From CAVSRC01 sp963785065 (lineage in GTDB: Bacteria > Pseudomonadota > Alphaproteobacteria > Rhizobiales > Kaistiaceae), in NCBI GenBank assembly GCA_963785065.1, contig CAWATX010000004.1, forward strand, positions 186,001 through 250,000: a stretch of DNA of 64,000 bases, in the 5' to 3' direction. Position numbers and translations under genes: made by a program. Numbering within the stretch: position 1 is the first letter of the stretch; each line of letters opens with the position of its first letter. This document shows, one piece after another, positions 51,200-60,851 of this stretch. The notes below the pieces were generated by a model that saw nothing but the letters and a program-made list of their open reading frames with translations, did not search any database and was not told the origin of the DNA.

Positions 51200-52516
51200 A
51201 TGAAACCATTGCTTCGCGCCCTCGCGGGCGCTGCGCTGCTCGTCGGCTCCAGCCAGGCCATGGCAGCCACGCAGCTCACCATCGCCACCGTCAACAATGG
51301 CGACATGATCCGGATGCAGAAGCTGACGGATGATTTTACCAAGGCAAATCCGGACATCACGCTCAACTGGGTCACCATGGAGGAGAACGTCCTCCGCCAG
51401 AAGGTGACCACCGACATCGCCACCAAGGGCGGTCAGTACGACATCCTGACCATCGGCACCTATGAGGTTCCGATCTGGGCCAAGAATGGCTGGCTGGTCG
51501 AGCTGTCGGCGCTGGAGAGCGATCCGACCTACGACGTCAACGACCTGTTGCCCGCCATCCGCGGCGGCCTGTCGGTCGATGGCAAGCTCTACGCTGCGCC
51601 GTTCTATGGCGAGTCGAGCTACGTCATGTACCGCAAGGACCTGATGCAAAAGGCCGGACTCACCATGCCCGACGCGCCGACCTGGGACTTCATCAGGCAG
51701 GCCGCGGACAAGATGACTGACCGTGCCAACGGCATCAGCGGCGTCTGCCTCCGTGGCAAGGCCGGCTGGGGCGAGAACATGGCCTTCCTGACCGCCATGT
51801 CGAACTCGTTCGGCGCGCGCTGGTTCAATGAGAAGTGGCAGCCGCAGTTCGATCAGCCGGAATGGAAGAATACTCTGCAGTTCTACGTCGACCTGATGAA
51901 GGCTGACGGTCCTGCCGGCGCTTCCTCCAACGGCTTCAACGAAAACCTGACCCTGTTCCAGCAGGGCAAGTGCGGCATGTGGATCGACGCCACCGTCGCC
52001 GGTTCATTCGTGACCGATCCCAAGGCCTCGACGGTTGCCGACAAGGTGGGCTTCGCGCTCGCCCCCGACAACGGCCTTGGCAAGCGCGGCAACTGGCTGT
52101 GGGCGTGGTCGCTGGCCGTTCCCGCCGGTTCGCAGAAGGTCGACGCGGCCGAGAAGTTCATCAACTGGGCGACCTCCAAGCACTATGAGGAGCTGGTCGC
52201 GAGCAAGGACGGCTGGGCCAACGTGCCTCCGGGAACGCGCACATCGCTCTACAAGAACCCGGACTATCTGAAAGCGCCGTTCGCCGCGATGACGCTCGCG
52301 TCGATCGAAGCTGCCGACCCGCAGCATCCGACCGTCAAGCCGGTGCCCTATACCGGCGTGCAGTTCGTCGCCATTCCTGAGTTCCAGGGCCTCGGCGATA
52401 CGGTCGGCCAGATCTTCTCGGCAGCGCTTGCCGGGCAGACCAGCGTCGACGATGCGCTCAAGCAGGCACAGGACACCGCCACGCGCGTCATGACCAAGGC
52501 AGGCTACATCAAGTAG
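51200..52516 (+). CDS. smoE: Polyol ABC transporter, periplasmic binding protein
   Basis: The 438-residue protein has a signal peptide (MKPLLRALAGAALLVGSSQAMA) and the family 1 extracellular solute-binding fold (GGQYDILTIGTYEVPIWAKNGWL and GKLYAAPFYGESSYVMYRKD). Similarity to SmoE and the neighbouring mannitol dehydrogenase suggest mannitol, sorbitol or arabitol as ligand. The start at 51200 has a strong GGGAGGAG site. It is the first gene after the paired operators. Confidence 0.9.
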   Translation: MKPLLRALAGAALLVGSSQAMAATQLTIATVNNGDMIRMQKLTDDFTKANPDITLNWVTMEENVLRQKVTTDIATKGGQYDILTIGTYEVPIWAKNGWLVELSALESDPTYDVNDLLPAIRGGLSVDGKLYAAPFYGESSYVMYRKDLMQKAGLTMPDAPTWDFIRQAADKMTDRANGISGVCLRGKAGWGENMAFLTAMSNSFGARWFNEKWQPQFDQPEWKNTLQFYVDLMKADGPAGASSNGFNENLTLFQQGKCGMWIDATVAGSFVTDPKASTVADKVGFALAPDNGLGKRGNWLWAWSLAVPAGSQKVDAAEKFINWATSKHYEELVASKDGWANVPPGTRTSLYKNPDYLKAPFAAMTLASIEAADPQHPTVKPVPYTGVQFVAIPEFQGLGDTVGQIFSAALAGQTSVDDALKQAQDTATRVMTKAGYIK

Positions 52517-52695
52517 GCTTCCTCCCGACCGGAGGCTGCCCGGGAATCTGGACCGTGCGTCCCGGGCAGCCTCGAACATTCAGTCGGCCTTGTCTTGGAA
52601 ACAGGTTGTACGTCGCATAACCGTCCCGGCGCTGGAACCAACCGGTCGCCGCTGAAATGGCCACCGTAACAGGTGCGCCGATTGGGGAGGCAGGC

Positions 52696-53568
52696 ATGGC
52701 AACCCAGAATACCCGCAGCCTGGCGCGTGCGATGCTGGCGCCCTCGGTGGTGGCGCTGTTCATCTGGATGATCGTGCCGCTGGCGCTGACGCTCTGGTAC
52801 TCGTTCCAGCACTACAATCTGCTCAATCCGATCATCAGCGGCTTCGCCGGCTGGACGAACTACTACTATTTCCTCACCGATCCGTCCTTCTTCCAGGCCT
52901 TCGGCAATACGCTCATCCTCACCGTCTCGGTGCTGGCGATCACCGTCATCGGCGGAATTCTCCTTGGCATGCTGCTCGATCAACAGATCGCCGGCCAAGG
53001 GATCGTCCGCATCCTGATCATCTCGCCCTTCTTCGTCATGCCGACCGTTTCGGCGTTGGTGTGGAAGAACATGATGCTCGACCCGAATTACGGCATCTTC
53101 GCCTGGCTGACGACGCGGTTCGGCATCGCGCCGATTCCGTGGCTTGAGAACTTCCCGCTCTTTTCAATCATCATCATCGTGTCGTGGGAGTGGCTGCCCT
53201 TCGCAACCCTCATCCTGTTGACGGCGATGCAGTCGCTGGATGAAGAGCAGAAGGAAGCGGCCGAGATGGACGGAGCCAATGTCGTCAACCGCTTCATCTA
53301 CATCGTCCTGCCGCACCTCTCCCGCGCCATCACGGTGGTGATCCTGATCGAGACCATCTTCCTGCTGTCGATCTTCGCCGAGATCCTGGTCACCACCAGC
53401 GGCGGTCCCGGCTTCGCCTCCACCAACATCACCTATCTGGTCTATCACGAGGCCCTGCTCAGCTACGACGTCGGCGGCGCTTCGGCGGGTGGCGTGGTCG
53501 CGGTCGTGCTCGCCAACATCGTCGCCATCTTCCTGCTGCGCATCGTCGGCAAGAACCTCGAAGCCTGA
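52696..53568 (+). CDS. smoF: Polyol ABC transporter permease
   Basis: The 290-residue permease has six membrane helices and the EAA loop that contacts the ATPase (EEQKEAAEMDGANVVNRFIYIVLP). It is the first of the two transmembrane partners for the MalF-like position. The start MATQNTRS at 52696 follows GGGGAGG; an upstream in-frame start adds 13 unrelated residues. The 179-bp gap after smoE shows no clear terminator. Confidence 0.9.
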   Translation: MATQNTRSLARAMLAPSVVALFIWMIVPLALTLWYSFQHYNLLNPIISGFAGWTNYYYFLTDPSFFQAFGNTLILTVSVLAITVIGGILLGMLLDQQIAGQGIVRILIISPFFVMPTVSALVWKNMMLDPNYGIFAWLTTRFGIAPIPWLENFPLFSIIIIVSWEWLPFATLILLTAMQSLDEEQKEAAEMDGANVVNRFIYIVLPHLSRAITVVILIETIFLLSIFAEILVTTSGGPGFASTNITYLVYHEALLSYDVGGASAGGVVAVVLANIVAIFLLRIVGKNLEA

Positions 53569-53582
53569 GGGAGGCAAAGTCC

Positions 53583-54413
53583 ATGGCCCGCGCCGTCACG
53601 CCGCAAAAGAGATGGACCTTCACGATCCTCGCCTGGATCGTCGCGCTGGTCATCTTCTTCCCGATCCTGTGGACGATCCTCACCGCGTTCAAGACCGAGG
53701 GAGACGCCATCCTCTTCCCGCCGGCCTTCTTCCCGCCGCACTGGACGCTGGAGAATTTCGTCGAGGTCCAGGATCGCTCCAACTATTTCGCGCACTTCTA
53801 CAATTCGGTCGTTATCGCCGTGGGCTCGACGCTGCTCGCCCTGCTTTTCGCGGTGCCCGGCGCCTGGTCGATGGCCTTCTCGCCGTCGCGGCGCACCAAG
53901 GACATCCTGATGTGGATGTTGTCCACCAAGATGATGCCGGCGGTGGGTGTGCTGGTGCCCGTCTACCTGATCTTCAAGAACCTGAACCTGCTCGACAACC
54001 TTGGCGGGTTGACCGTGGTCCTGATGCTGATCGACCTGCCGATCGTCATCTGGATGCTGTTCACCTACTTCAAGGAAATCCCCGTCGACATCCTTGAAGC
54101 CAGCCGCATGGACGGCGCGGTGCTGTGGAAGGAGATCATCTACATCCTGGTGCCGATGGCGGTGCCAGGCATCGCTTCGACCATGCTGCTCAACATCATC
54201 CTGGCGTGGAACGAAGCCTTCTGGACACTCAACCTGACGGCGGCTCACGCTGCGCCGCTGACCGCCTTCATTGCCTCCTTCTCGGCACCGGAGGGGCTCT
54301 TCTGGGCGAAGCTGTCGGCAGCCTCGACGCTGGCCATCGCGCCGATTCTCATTCTCGGCTGGTTCTCGCAGCGGCAACTCGTGCGCGGCCTCACCTTCGG
54401 CGCCGTCAAGTAG
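53583..54413 (+). CDS. smoG: Polyol ABC transporter permease (MalG-like)
   Basis: The 276-residue membrane protein has six helices and a MalG-type EAA loop (VDILEASRMDGAVLWKEIIYILVPMAVPG). It should pair with the preceding permease and the ATPase that follows after 19 bp. GGGAGG lies just upstream of the ATG. Confidence 0.92.
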   Translation: MARAVTPQKRWTFTILAWIVALVIFFPILWTILTAFKTEGDAILFPPAFFPPHWTLENFVEVQDRSNYFAHFYNSVVIAVGSTLLALLFAVPGAWSMAFSPSRRTKDILMWMLSTKMMPAVGVLVPVYLIFKNLNLLDNLGGLTVVLMLIDLPIVIWMLFTYFKEIPVDILEASRMDGAVLWKEIIYILVPMAVPGIASTMLLNIILAWNEAFWTLNLTAAHAAPLTAFIASFSAPEGLFWAKLSAASTLAIAPILILGWFSQRQLVRGLTFGAVK

Positions 54414-54432
54414 GGATTGGGGACAAGCGACC

Positions 54433-55437
54433 ATGGGCAAGATCGAACTCTCGGGCGTGCAGAAGACCTTCGGCGATGTCAGCGTCATCAAGGACGTTGA
54501 CCTGGAGATACCCGACGGCGCCTTCGTCGTCTTCGTCGGGCCGTCAGGTTGCGGCAAGTCGACCCTACTGCGGCTCATCGCAGGGCTGGAGGACGTGTCG
54601 GGCGGGGTCATCCGCATCGACGGCAGCGACGTGGTGCAGCTGCCGCCGGCCAAGCGCGGCCTGTCGATGGTGTTCCAGTCCTACGCGCTCTACCCGCACA
54701 TGAGCGTCTACAAGAACATCGCCTTTCCGCTGAAGATGGCGGGAACCGACCCGCAGACCATCGATACGAAGGTGCGCGACGCCGCGCGCATCCTCAACCT
54801 CACCGACTATCTCGACCGCCGTCCGCGCCAGCTCTCCGGCGGCCAGCGCCAGCGTGTCGCCATCGGGCGGGCCATCGTGCGCCAGCCCAAGGCGTTTCTC
54901 TTCGACGAGCCGCTGTCGAACCTCGATGCGGCGCTGCGGGTCTCCATGCGGTTGGAGATCAGCCAGCTCCACAACACGCTCGGCACCACGATGATCTACG
55001 TCACTCACGATCAGGTCGAAGCGATGACCATGGCCGACCGCATCGTGGTGCTGCAGTCTGGCCGCATCGAGCAGGTCGGCAGCCCGATCGAGCTCTACGA
55101 GCGGCCCGACAATCTGTTTGTGGCGGGCTTCATCGGCTCGCCCAAGATGAACCTGATTTCCGGCCCGGCCGCGGCGGAGTTCGACGCCACCACCATCGGC
55201 GTCCGCCCGGAGCACATGACGGTCTCCGAGGACAGCGGCCGCTGGACTGGCACAGTCAAGGTCGCCGAACACGTCGGCAGCGACACCTTCCTCTACGTCA
55301 CGGTCGAATCGATCGGCGACGTCACCGTGCGCGTCGTCGGCGAGGTCCGCGCGCGCGCCGGGGCGACCGTCCACCTCAGCCCGGATGCGGGCAGGATCCA
55401 TCGCTTCGACAATGACGGGAAAGCCATCCGGCAATGA
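54433..55437 (+). CDS. smoK: Polyol ABC transporter ATPase (MsmK/SmoK type)
   Basis: The 334-residue ATPase contains Walker A GPSGCGKST, the signature LSGGQRQRVAIGRAIV, Walker B FLFDEPLSNLD and the switch histidine in YVTHDQ. A C-terminal TOBE/MalK-like regulatory domain follows (IGVRPEHM). It powers import by the two permeases upstream. Unlike the Rhodobacter smo operon as I recall it, no sorbitol dehydrogenase gene follows. Confidence 0.93.
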   Translation: MGKIELSGVQKTFGDVSVIKDVDLEIPDGAFVVFVGPSGCGKSTLLRLIAGLEDVSGGVIRIDGSDVVQLPPAKRGLSMVFQSYALYPHMSVYKNIAFPLKMAGTDPQTIDTKVRDAARILNLTDYLDRRPRQLSGGQRQRVAIGRAIVRQPKAFLFDEPLSNLDAALRVSMRLEISQLHNTLGTTMIYVTHDQVEAMTMADRIVVLQSGRIEQVGSPIELYERPDNLFVAGFIGSPKMNLISGPAAAEFDATTIGVRPEHMTVSEDSGRWTGTVKVAEHVGSDTFLYVTVESIGDVTVRVVGEVRARAGATVHLSPDAGRIHRFDNDGKAIRQ

Positions 55438-55550
55438 AGACCGGAGCGAACGATTGCCCGACGGCTGCTTGCGGCGGCGGGATTGGTTGAGATGGCGCCA
55501 CGGCGTGCGGCGATGACCGGGCCAAGGCGAGACTTTTGTTGCAGGTCGCC

Positions 55551-55569
55551 CCAGGGCGCCCTGCCCTGG
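55551..55569 (+). promoter_or_regulatory. Stem-loop just before the mannitol dehydrogenase start
   Basis: CCAGGGC (55551-55557) pairs perfectly with GCCCTGG (55563-55569) around a five-base loop, and the ATG follows eight bases later. No Shine-Dalgarno sequence is visible before that ATG. The hairpin could limit or guide initiation, or end transcription inefficiently after smoK. Confidence 0.45.
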
Positions 55570-55577
55570 TGAATAAA

Positions 55578-57050
55578 ATGAAACTTTGCAACGCGACACT
55601 CAAAACTCTTCCTGAAAACGTCAAACGTCCCACTTACGATCGCGCGCGGTTGAGCGCCGGGATCGTCCACATCGGCCTTGGCAATTTCCATCGTGCGCAC
55701 CAGTCCTGGTACCTGCACCGGCTCTTCGAAAAGGGGCTGAACCACGACTGGGCGATCGTGGGCGCGGGCGTGCGCCCCTACGACGCCGAGATGCGCGAGA
55801 AATTGCGGGCGCAGGACTATCTGACAACCCTGATCGAACTCGATCCCTCCGGCATGTCGGCCGAGGTCGTTGGGCCGATGATCGACTACGTGCCCATCGC
55901 GGAAGGTAACGGCCCGCTCATTGCCAGGATGGCCGAACCGGACATCCGCATCGTCTCGCTGACGGTGACCGAGGGCGGCTATTACGTCGATCCGGCCAGT
56001 CATCGGTTTGACGCGGCGCACCCGGATATCCGTTACGATGCGCAGAACACCGAGTGGCCGCGCACGGCCTTCGGTGCGATCGTCGCGGCGCTGAAGCTCA
56101 GGCGAGATCGCGGCGTCGGGCCGTTGACGTGCCTGTCCTGTGACAACCTGCAGGGCAACGGTCATATCCTGCATCAGACCGTCATATCGCTGGCGCGGCT
56201 TTCCGATCCGGCGCTCGCCGACTGGATCGAGGCGAACTGCCGCTTTCCGAACTCGATGGTCGACTGCATCGTGCCGGCCACCGGTCCCAAGGAGATCGCG
56301 CTAGCGCGCTCTTTCGGCATCGACGATGCCGCTCCGGTTACCCACGAGTACTTCCGGCAATGGGTGATCGAGGACAATTTCTGCACTGGCCGGCCGTATT
56401 GGGAGAAGGTCGGGGCGACGTTCTCCGACCACGTCAAGGACTACGAGACGATGAAGATCCGCATCCTAAATGCGGGGCATCAGATCATCGTCAATTCGGC
56501 GGAGATTCTCGGTATCGAGACCATCTCTGCCACGATGGCCAACGCCAGGATCAAGGCGCTTTTCCGCAAGGTGGAGCGGGACGAGATCGTCCCTCACGTC
56601 TTGCCGGTTCCGGACATGACGCCGGAGAAATATGTCGATCTGATCGATCGCCGGTTCTCCAATCCGGCGGTCGTCGACACGGTCAGGCGCGTTGCCTTTG
56701 ACGGATCCAGCCGTCACACCGGCATGGTCCTGCCCTCGGTGCGCGCTGGGCTGGCCGCGGGCACGCCGGTCGCGGGGCTGGCTCTGGTCGAGGCCGCCTG
56801 GGCGCGGATGTGCGCCGGAACCCGTGAGGACGGCACCACGATCGAACCCAACGACCCGTTCTGGGGCGACCTCGTGGCAGCCGCGACGGCCGCCAGAAGC
56901 GATCCGCGGGCCTGGCTCGAGATGCGCAACAATTATGGCGACCTCGCCGATCAGCCGCGCTTTGCCGAGGCTTTCGACAAGTGGCTCACCATGATCTGGG
57001 CCGACGGCATCGAAGCCACCATCGATGCCTATTGCGCATCCGGAACATAG
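55578..57050 (+). CDS. mtlK: Mannitol 2-dehydrogenase (polyol-specific long-chain dehydrogenase)
   Basis: The 490-residue enzyme of the long-chain mannitol dehydrogenase family oxidises mannitol (often also arabitol or sorbitol) to the ketose with NAD. It shows the N-terminal NAD motif IVHIGLGNFHRAHQSWY, the family signature SLTVTEGGYYVD and the catalytic lysine region in the C-terminal domain (KIRILNAGHQ). Start choice is weak: ATG 55578 (MKLCNATL) has no clear ribosome site, and GTG 55569 and TTG 55536 are in frame. It closes the polyol operon. Confidence 0.93.
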   Translation: MKLCNATLKTLPENVKRPTYDRARLSAGIVHIGLGNFHRAHQSWYLHRLFEKGLNHDWAIVGAGVRPYDAEMREKLRAQDYLTTLIELDPSGMSAEVVGPMIDYVPIAEGNGPLIARMAEPDIRIVSLTVTEGGYYVDPASHRFDAAHPDIRYDAQNTEWPRTAFGAIVAALKLRRDRGVGPLTCLSCDNLQGNGHILHQTVISLARLSDPALADWIEANCRFPNSMVDCIVPATGPKEIALARSFGIDDAAPVTHEYFRQWVIEDNFCTGRPYWEKVGATFSDHVKDYETMKIRILNAGHQIIVNSAEILGIETISATMANARIKALFRKVERDEIVPHVLPVPDMTPEKYVDLIDRRFSNPAVVDTVRRVAFDGSSRHTGMVLPSVRAGLAAGTPVAGLALVEAAWARMCAGTREDGTTIEPNDPFWGDLVAAATAARSDPRAWLEMRNNYGDLADQPRFAEAFDKWLTMIWADGIEATIDAYCASGT

Positions 57051-57245
57051 GCGGCGGCGCAACGCCGGCGGATGAAAGCTCTCACCCTTCGACGATAGCT
57101 GGCGGATGAAAATGCGACCGCCGGCGGCCGGGGTCGTTCATCCTCAACCGCCGCAAGAGTGGCGCAATCGCCCGCAATCCTGCGGTTCAGCCTTAAGATC
57201 GACCCCTCCGACAATTCGGGGCGACCGACGCAAAAGGAGAGCCGC

Positions 57246-58631
57246 ATGCCGTTGCATGAATTTGCCGAAGCACCCGAGACGACCTTGAGCGGCACCTATG
57301 CGTCGCCCCTGGCCGCGCACGAACTGCCGCGATTCCGCATGCCGGACCAGACCTCCGATGCGCAGGTCATCTTCAATCTGGTGCGTGACGAACTGCTCTT
57401 CGACGGCAATTCGCGCCAGAACCTCGCCACCTTCTGCACGACCTATGTCGATGACGAGGTCAGGCCGCTGATGAACCTCGCCGTCGACAAGAACATGATC
57501 GACAAGGACGAGTATCCGCAGACAGCTGAGATCGAGCGGCGCTGCGTCCATATCCTCGCCGACCTCTGGCACGCGCCGCACCCGGCGCGCACCATCGGGT
57601 GCTCGACCACGGGGTCGAGCGAGGCCGCCATGCTCGGCGGCCTGGCGCTGAAATGGCAATGGCGCAAGAAGCGCGCGGCGGCGGGCAAGCCGAGTGACAA
57701 GCCGAATCTTGTCTGCGGCCCGGTGCAGGTGTGCTGGGAGAAGTTCGCCCGCTATTTCGATGTCGAACTGCGCCAGGTGCCGCTCTCCGGCGAATCCCTG
57801 GGGCTGGAGCCGGCGCAGCTCAAGGACTATTGCGACGAGAACACCATCGGCGTGATCGCCACGCTCGGCATCACCTTCACCTGCCTCTATGAGCCGGTGA
57901 AGGAACTCGCCGCCGCGCTTGACCGCCTGCAGGCCGACACCGGCCTGGACATCCCCATCCACGTCGACGGGGCCAGCGGCGGCTTCGTCGCACCGTTCAT
58001 CCAGCCGGAGCTGGAATGGGACTTTCGTCTGGAGCGGGTGAAGTCAATCAACGCCTCCGGCCACAAATACGGGCTGGCGCCGCTCGGTGTCGGCTGGGCA
58101 ATCTGGCGCACCAAGGACGACCTGCCGGAGGACCTCATCTTCTCGGTCGATTACCTCGGCGGCAACATGCCGACCTTCGCGCTCAACTTCTCGCGTCCGG
58201 CCGGCGAGATCATTGCCCAATACTACAATTTCATGCGCTTCGGCCGCGAAGGCTATCGCGCCATCCACCAATCCTGCGCGGATACGGCGCAATATCTTGC
58301 CGGCGAAATCGCCGGCATGGGCCCATTCGAGATCATTTATGACGGCAGCGGCGCCCTACCGGCGGTGTGCTACCGGCTGAAGGATCCCGCCGAGGCCGGC
58401 TTCACCCTTTACGACCTGTCGGACCGCGTGCGCATGCGCGGCTGGCAGATCGCGTCCTATCCCCTGCCGCCGGAGCGCCAGGAAACCGTGGTGCAGCGCG
58501 TCCTCGTCCGCCGCGGGGTGAGCCGTGACATGGCTCGCCTGCTGATCGACGACATCTGGCAGGGCATCTGGCACCTGGAGGTCAACCCGATCGCGCTGTC
58601 GGCGCCGCGCCCGTCGTTTCACCACAACTAG
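57246..58631 (+). CDS. gadB: Glutamate decarboxylase
   Basis: This PLP enzyme turns glutamate into GABA and CO2, consuming a proton. The 461-residue protein matches GadA/GadB: STTGSSEAAMLGG, HVDGASGGFVAPF, the PLP lysine in ASGHKYGL (Lys274) and a C-terminus with His residues (SFHHN) like the pH-gating tail. AAAGGAGA precedes the start. No glutamate/GABA antiporter gene (gadC) is next to it. Isoform cannot be assigned, so the symbol is nominal. Confidence 0.94.
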   Translation: MPLHEFAEAPETTLSGTYASPLAAHELPRFRMPDQTSDAQVIFNLVRDELLFDGNSRQNLATFCTTYVDDEVRPLMNLAVDKNMIDKDEYPQTAEIERRCVHILADLWHAPHPARTIGCSTTGSSEAAMLGGLALKWQWRKKRAAAGKPSDKPNLVCGPVQVCWEKFARYFDVELRQVPLSGESLGLEPAQLKDYCDENTIGVIATLGITFTCLYEPVKELAAALDRLQADTGLDIPIHVDGASGGFVAPFIQPELEWDFRLERVKSINASGHKYGLAPLGVGWAIWRTKDDLPEDLIFSVDYLGGNMPTFALNFSRPAGEIIAQYYNFMRFGREGYRAIHQSCADTAQYLAGEIAGMGPFEIIYDGSGALPAVCYRLKDPAEAGFTLYDLSDRVRMRGWQIASYPLPPERQETVVQRVLVRRGVSRDMARLLIDDIWQGIWHLEVNPIALSAPRPSFHHN

Positions 58632-58800
58632 CCTGACCCCGGCGGTACCCCGTCGCCGCTGGCGGGGATGCCGTCGATCCACGTCTCGACGACGCCGAGA
58701 TCGTCGTCGAGCAGGACCAGATCGGCGCGATAGCCCGGCGCGATGCGGCCGCGCTCGTGACCGAGATGGAGATAATCGGCCGGCGCCGCCGAGGCGTTGC
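58628..58800 (-). pseudogene. nagA: C-terminal remnant of N-acetylglucosamine-6-phosphate deacetylase
   Basis: About 55 codons read NASAAPADYLHLGHERGRIA, continuing through GYRADLVLLDDDLGVVETWIDG, the typical C-terminal end of NagA-type amidohydrolases. Nothing upstream in this frame or the others continues the homology, so over 300 residues are missing. The stop overlaps the end of the glutamate decarboxylase gene. The rest of the spacer (58801-59087) shows only low-quality frames. Confidence 0.75.
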
Positions 58801-59087
58801 GGTGCTTCCGCCGGCGGAAGTCCCACGCCTTGCTCTGGACGAGCGCGCGGACTCGCATCATGATCGCCCGGAATGGGAAACGTCGTTGAGGGCGGCGACG
58901 CCAGGGAGATACTCGATCACCCTCAGCATCCCTGTTCCATCCTCCTAAAGACCTCCGTGCTGGCGCCGGAAGTCCCCTATGCGGGATTGCCGCCGCTCGA
59001 CCACCCCGGAGATCCAGGGTTCGTGACCTCCCTGCCACAGACCCAGTCTGTCAACACAAGAGCCGCAAAAGAGACGGAGAGCGCACT

Positions 59088-60632
59088 ATGCGTGAAGTGA
59101 AAGTATTGCTGGATAAGGAATTTGCCATCGGCGAGACGGACCGGCGCCTGTTCGGGGCCTTCGTCGAGCATCTCGGCCGTTGCGTCTACGACGGCATCTA
59201 TGAGCCCGGGCATCCGACGGCCGACGCCCACGGCTTCCGCGGCGACGTCCTCGAACTCGTCAAGGAACTCGCGCCGACGATCATGCGCTATCCCGGCGGC
59301 AACTTCGTATCCGGATACAATTGGGAGGACGGCGTCGGCCCGGTCGACAAACGCCCGCGACGCATGGAACTCGCCTGGAAGTCGATCGAGACGAACACGT
59401 TCGGCACCAACGAGTTTGTCGACTGGTGTCGGCTTGCCGGCATCGAGCCGATGTTTGCGGTCAATCTCGGCACGCGCGGCCCCGACGATGCGCGGCGGCT
59501 GCTCGAATACTGCAACCAGCCGTCAGGCACCGAACTGTCCGACCTTCGCCGCGCTCATGGCTGGGAAAAACCGCACGACATCAAGTTCTGGTGCCTCGGC
59601 AACGAGATGGACGGCTCATGGCAGATGGGCAGCAAGACGGCTGAGGAATACGGCCGCATCGCCAATGAGGCCGCCAAGCTGATGCGCCTTATTGATCCCA
59701 CGGTCGAACTGGCCGCATGCGGGTCGTCCGGACGCACCATGGACACCTTCGGCGAGTGGGAGCGGGTCGTTCTCGAACACACTTTCGACGTCGTCGAGTT
59801 CATTTCCCTTCACACCTACCTGAACGACTATGCCGGCGACACGCCGGCGTTGCTCGCCAGCCCCGACCTCATGGACTCCTTCATCGAGGAAGTGGTCGCG
59901 ATTGCCGATTCGGTGGCCGCGTCGAAGCGGTCGTCCAAGCGCATCATGCTCTCGTTCGACGAATGGAACGTGTGGTACCGCACGCGCCGCCGCAACACGC
60001 GCGTCCAGGAGGGCTGGCCGGTTGCGCCGCATATCCTCGAAGAAGTCTACGACATGAAGGATGCGCTGGCCTTCGGCGGCGCCTGCATCTCGCTCCTCAA
60101 TCACGCCGACCGCGTGAAGTCCGCCTGCCTGGCGCAACTGGTCAACGCGATTGCCCCCATCCTGACCGAAACCGGCGGGCCCGCCTGGCGCCAGACGATC
60201 TTTTTCCCGTTTGCCGACTTCAGCAACCTTGGCCGCGGCGCCGTCCTGCGCGCCCACGTCGATTCGCCGACCTACAGCGCCAACTACTACGATCCGCGCG
60301 GAAACCAGGACCTGTGGTTCCCGTTGCCCGAGGTGCCCTACCTGAAGTTCTCCGCTGTGCATGGCGAAGACGAAGGCTCATTGACGCTCTTCGCGCTCAA
60401 CCGGCACCTCTCCGAGGAGATGCCGGTTGCCGTCAGCGCTAGCGGATTCTCCGGCCTGTCGGTCGAGCGCGCCACGTCGCTCCACAACGACGCCCTCGAC
60501 GCGGTGAACACGAAAGACGACCGCGACAGGGTGAAACCCGCGCAGCTTGACGGCGTGAAGGTCAGCGGCGAAGCGATCACGATGACGCTGCCGCCCGCCT
60601 CCTGGAACGTGATCCGGCTCTCTCGCGGCTAG
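59088..60632 (+). CDS. Alpha-L-arabinofuranosidase, glycoside hydrolase family 51
   Basis: The 514-residue enzyme removes terminal arabinofuranose from plant arabinans or arabinoxylans, or their oligosaccharides. The GH51 acid/base lies in WCLGNEMDG (Glu173) and the nucleophile in SFDEWNVWY (Glu292); RYPGGNFVSGYNWEDGVGP is another family mark. The beta-sandwich C-terminal domain is present. There is no signal peptide, so it should act on imported oligosaccharides. GGAG lies eight bases before the start. Arabinose transport or catabolic genes are not adjacent. Confidence 0.94.
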   Translation: MREVKVLLDKEFAIGETDRRLFGAFVEHLGRCVYDGIYEPGHPTADAHGFRGDVLELVKELAPTIMRYPGGNFVSGYNWEDGVGPVDKRPRRMELAWKSIETNTFGTNEFVDWCRLAGIEPMFAVNLGTRGPDDARRLLEYCNQPSGTELSDLRRAHGWEKPHDIKFWCLGNEMDGSWQMGSKTAEEYGRIANEAAKLMRLIDPTVELAACGSSGRTMDTFGEWERVVLEHTFDVVEFISLHTYLNDYAGDTPALLASPDLMDSFIEEVVAIADSVAASKRSSKRIMLSFDEWNVWYRTRRRNTRVQEGWPVAPHILEEVYDMKDALAFGGACISLLNHADRVKSACLAQLVNAIAPILTETGGPAWRQTIFFPFADFSNLGRGAVLRAHVDSPTYSANYYDPRGNQDLWFPLPEVPYLKFSAVHGEDEGSLTLFALNRHLSEEMPVAVSASGFSGLSVERATSLHNDALDAVNTKDDRDRVKPAQLDGVKVSGEAITMTLPPASWNVIRLSRG

Positions 60633-60645
60633 GTCGAGCGGGAAG

Positions 60646-60667
60646 CGCCACCGCCGCGCGGTGGCGC
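60646..60667 (+). terminator. Possible weak terminator hairpin after the arabinofuranosidase gene
   Basis: GCGCCAC (60646-60652) pairs with GTGGCGC (60661-60667) around an eight-base loop, 13 bp after the stop codon. There is no T-tract, so termination is uncertain. Confidence 0.35.
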
Positions 60668-60851
60668 CCCTGGTGCTTCGCGCCTTCGCCGTACCGGCGT
60701 CCTATATGGCGTATGGCGCCGCTCCTGTCCGTGAGCCCCCCGCGCCTCGACCAGCTCGTGGCGAAAGGAATCCTGGGCCCCGGTTCCGGGGAGCCTGCCG
60801 CGCACGGCCGGCGGCCAAGCTCGAGCCGCCTGCCGCCGACGGCGTGGCGGG

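Noticed and set aside
58801..59087. An additional gene fragment on the minus strand (around 58861-58930) upstream of the nagA remnant
   Set aside because: A short run looks protein-like but I could not tie it to a family, so no call is made.
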